Shown here: piece by piece, positions 62,702 to 64,000 of the stretch
Numbering within the stretch: position 1 is the first letter of the stretch
Layout: the number at the start of each line of letters is the position of its first letter
Assembly (NCBI RefSeq): GCF_022539665.2
Contig: NC_081337.1
Location: 10,082,679-10,146,678, forward strand
Length of the DNA stretch: 64,000 bases
Direction of reading: 5' to 3'
Source: Daphnia carinata
Taxonomy: Eukaryota > Arthropoda > Branchiopoda > Diplostraca > Daphniidae
The notes under the pieces: generated by a model
Databases searched by the model: none
The model's input: the letters and a program-made list of their open reading frames with translations, nothing else
What the model was told of the DNA's origin: nothing
Position numbers and translations under genes: made by a program

Positions 62702-62930
62702 CTCTAAAATTTAAGAAGACAATATATGTTGAGATTACTTAAACTGGAAATGATTACCGTACCGATGAATCCCTCAAAATGTTATGTCTCAAATGTATGA
62801 CCAGAAAAATAACAAACATCAAGTAGCGCCCCTTGTGGCAAGACGAAACATGTTCTGAATCGTCCCAAAAAAACCAATCGATTCTCAACTAGCATAAATT
62901 TCACAGTAACACGTTTCAGCCTGCAGAAGG

Positions 62931-62936
62931 TTTATT
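62931..62936 (-). terminator. Poly(A) signal of RPL4
   Basis: AATAAA on the minus strand, 50 bp past the RPL4 stop codon. Confidence 0.7.
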
Positions 62937-62985
62937 CAGATGTCGCAGAGAAAACGTCATACAGACACTGGTTAAATGATGTCAA

Positions 62986-63961
62986 TCATTCCTTCTTGTT
63001 TTTCTTCCCCTTTGCTTTCTTGGACTTGGATCCTTTTTCGGCTGCAGCTTCGTCTACTGCAACTTGAGTTGCAGAAGTTTCTTCTACCGGCTTAGTGTTC
63101 GGGGCAGTTTCAGCAAGAACTGGAGTCGTAGGCTTCACATCAGTGACAGCTGGGATGGCAATTGGCGGCGATTTTCCCTTGACAGGAGCTCCGGTTTTCG
63201 CTTTAGCGTCTGGTGTTACTTCCATTGCCTCGTTTTTACCTGAAACTTTGGTTACAGGTTCATTGGGGATAGTAGCGATTTGTGGAGCCGGGTCTTTTGC
63301 GGGAGATTTCGCAGTCTTGACCTCAACTAGAGATTCGGAGGTATCCATTGGCTCTATTTGAGAATTCTTCGCAGCTTCCGACCGGTACTTCTTGCCTTTC
63401 TTCGATTCTGGTTGAGTAGGTTTAGGGGCGTCAACGGGAAGGACTTGAATTGGTTTGACATCTTGAACTGGTGCTTGAACAGGCGTTTCCTCTTTCGGCT
63501 TTTCAACAGGTAAATTCGATTCGGGTACTAAGGACTGATGGAGCAAAAAAAAAAAAAAAAATTACGATCTGATTTTATATCCGTCGACACTCACTACAGA
63601 GGACAACTCACCATAACATCTGTTGATTAGCTCAATAAACCATGCCGTGTGCTCACTCGCAGGCTAGGCAGCTACCTTCTTGGTAGCACTCGCCTATCAT
63701 GTTAAACAAGGGGGCATGCATTAAATTGCGTTCACATGCGAGATGACAAACACTACTAGTGACACAAAAACAATGAAAATCACAATCTATTGGACAAATA
63801 CCTCTCGCTTCTTCTCGAGCAAAGCAGCCTTGCTCTTCTTCCTGGCTTCAGCAACCGCAGCAGCAGACTTCTTAATCACGGCGGAGTACGGGTTCAATTT
63901 CATCAACGCCCTCATGTTGGTAAGAGGATTGCGTTTAACAGATGCGCGACGCACCATCTTC
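62986..63961 (-). CDS. RPL4: 60S ribosomal protein L4 (uL4), C-terminal part; runs off right edge
   Basis: Component of the large cytosolic ribosomal subunit, lining the exit tunnel in its conserved part. Two exons are in the window: 63802-63961 and 62986-63534, joined in phase 0; the N-terminal three quarters lie beyond base 64000. Exon 63802-63961 carries the uL4 signature around KRNPLTNMRALMKLNPYS, matching the family pattern KKNPLKNLRIMLKLNPYA. The last exon encodes a 182-residue low-complexity tail, rich in Pro, Lys, Ala, Glu and Val, ending KKAKGKKNKKE. Eukaryotic L4 normally ends in a Lys/Ala-rich extension; this one is unusually long and acid-containing. Identity is firm from the short conserved block plus the tail. 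Confidence 0.85.
63667..63697 (-). ncRNA. Hairpin in RPL4 intron, possible snoRNA part
   Basis: On the minus strand TAGGC and GCTACC pair with GGTAGC and GCCTA around AAGAA, an 11-bp stem with an asymmetric internal loop. It lies inside the intron between RPL4 exons 63802-63961 and 62986-63534. RPL4 introns host snoRNAs in other animals. I could not find a complete C/D pair or a convincing H plus ACA box, so this is only a candidate. Confidence 0.25.
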
Positions 63962-64000
63962 CTGTAATTTTAGGAAAAATTTAACGGCGTGCTATTATTC

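Overview
The window is nuclear DNA of an animal, most likely an arthropod. Every recognisable gene is split into many exons with GT..AG introns, many only 60-120 bp long, and the proteins are metazoan families: PTPN9, cyclophilin B, PTCD2, an ADAMTS7/12-type protease, Homer, Vti1b and ribosomal protein L4. Compact introns, abundant A/T homopolymers and microsatellites, and this gene set fit a branchiopod crustacean such as Daphnia. That placement is inference, because nothing in the sequence names the species.

Layout, left to right. (1) 1-1538, minus: 5' half of an unrecognised coiled-coil-like gene that runs off the left edge. (2) 1939-6913: a 5 kb element bounded by TA dinucleotides. It has two inverted arms of about 2.2 kb, close to identical, around a 0.56 kb spacer. 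Each arm carries a multi-exon coding remnant interrupted by TAG codons and a GC-rich stem-loop block. The spacer holds three tRNA-like sequences. (3) 8556-17138, minus: PTPN9 (CRAL-TRIO plus tyrosine phosphatase), 11 coding exons. (4) 18440-19220, plus: cyclophilin B, with a perfect ER-stress element 100 bp upstream. (5) 19440-21116, minus: mitochondrial PTCD2, convergent with cyclophilin B. (6) 22263-44323, minus: a 24-exon, 1449-residue secreted metalloprotease of the ADAMTS7/12 group, with introns of about 9.7 and 3 kb near its 5' end. (7) 44324-52422: 8 kb without a gene I can support, rich in simple repeats including a 141-bp (TC)n tract. (8) 52423-61611, minus: Homer, 8 coding exons, the first holding only the first five coding bases. 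(9) 61927-62701, minus: Vti1b SNARE. (10) 62986-63961, minus: the 3' end of ribosomal protein L4, running off the right edge.

The genes do not form one pathway. Cyclophilin B and the ADAMTS both belong to the secretory route; Vti1b and PTPN9 both belong to families acting in vesicle traffic. Exon joins were made by hand from splice sites and reading phase. For the seven named genes every junction keeps frame, so coordinates should be right to within a base or two. The most unusual item is the inverted-repeat element at 1939-6913.
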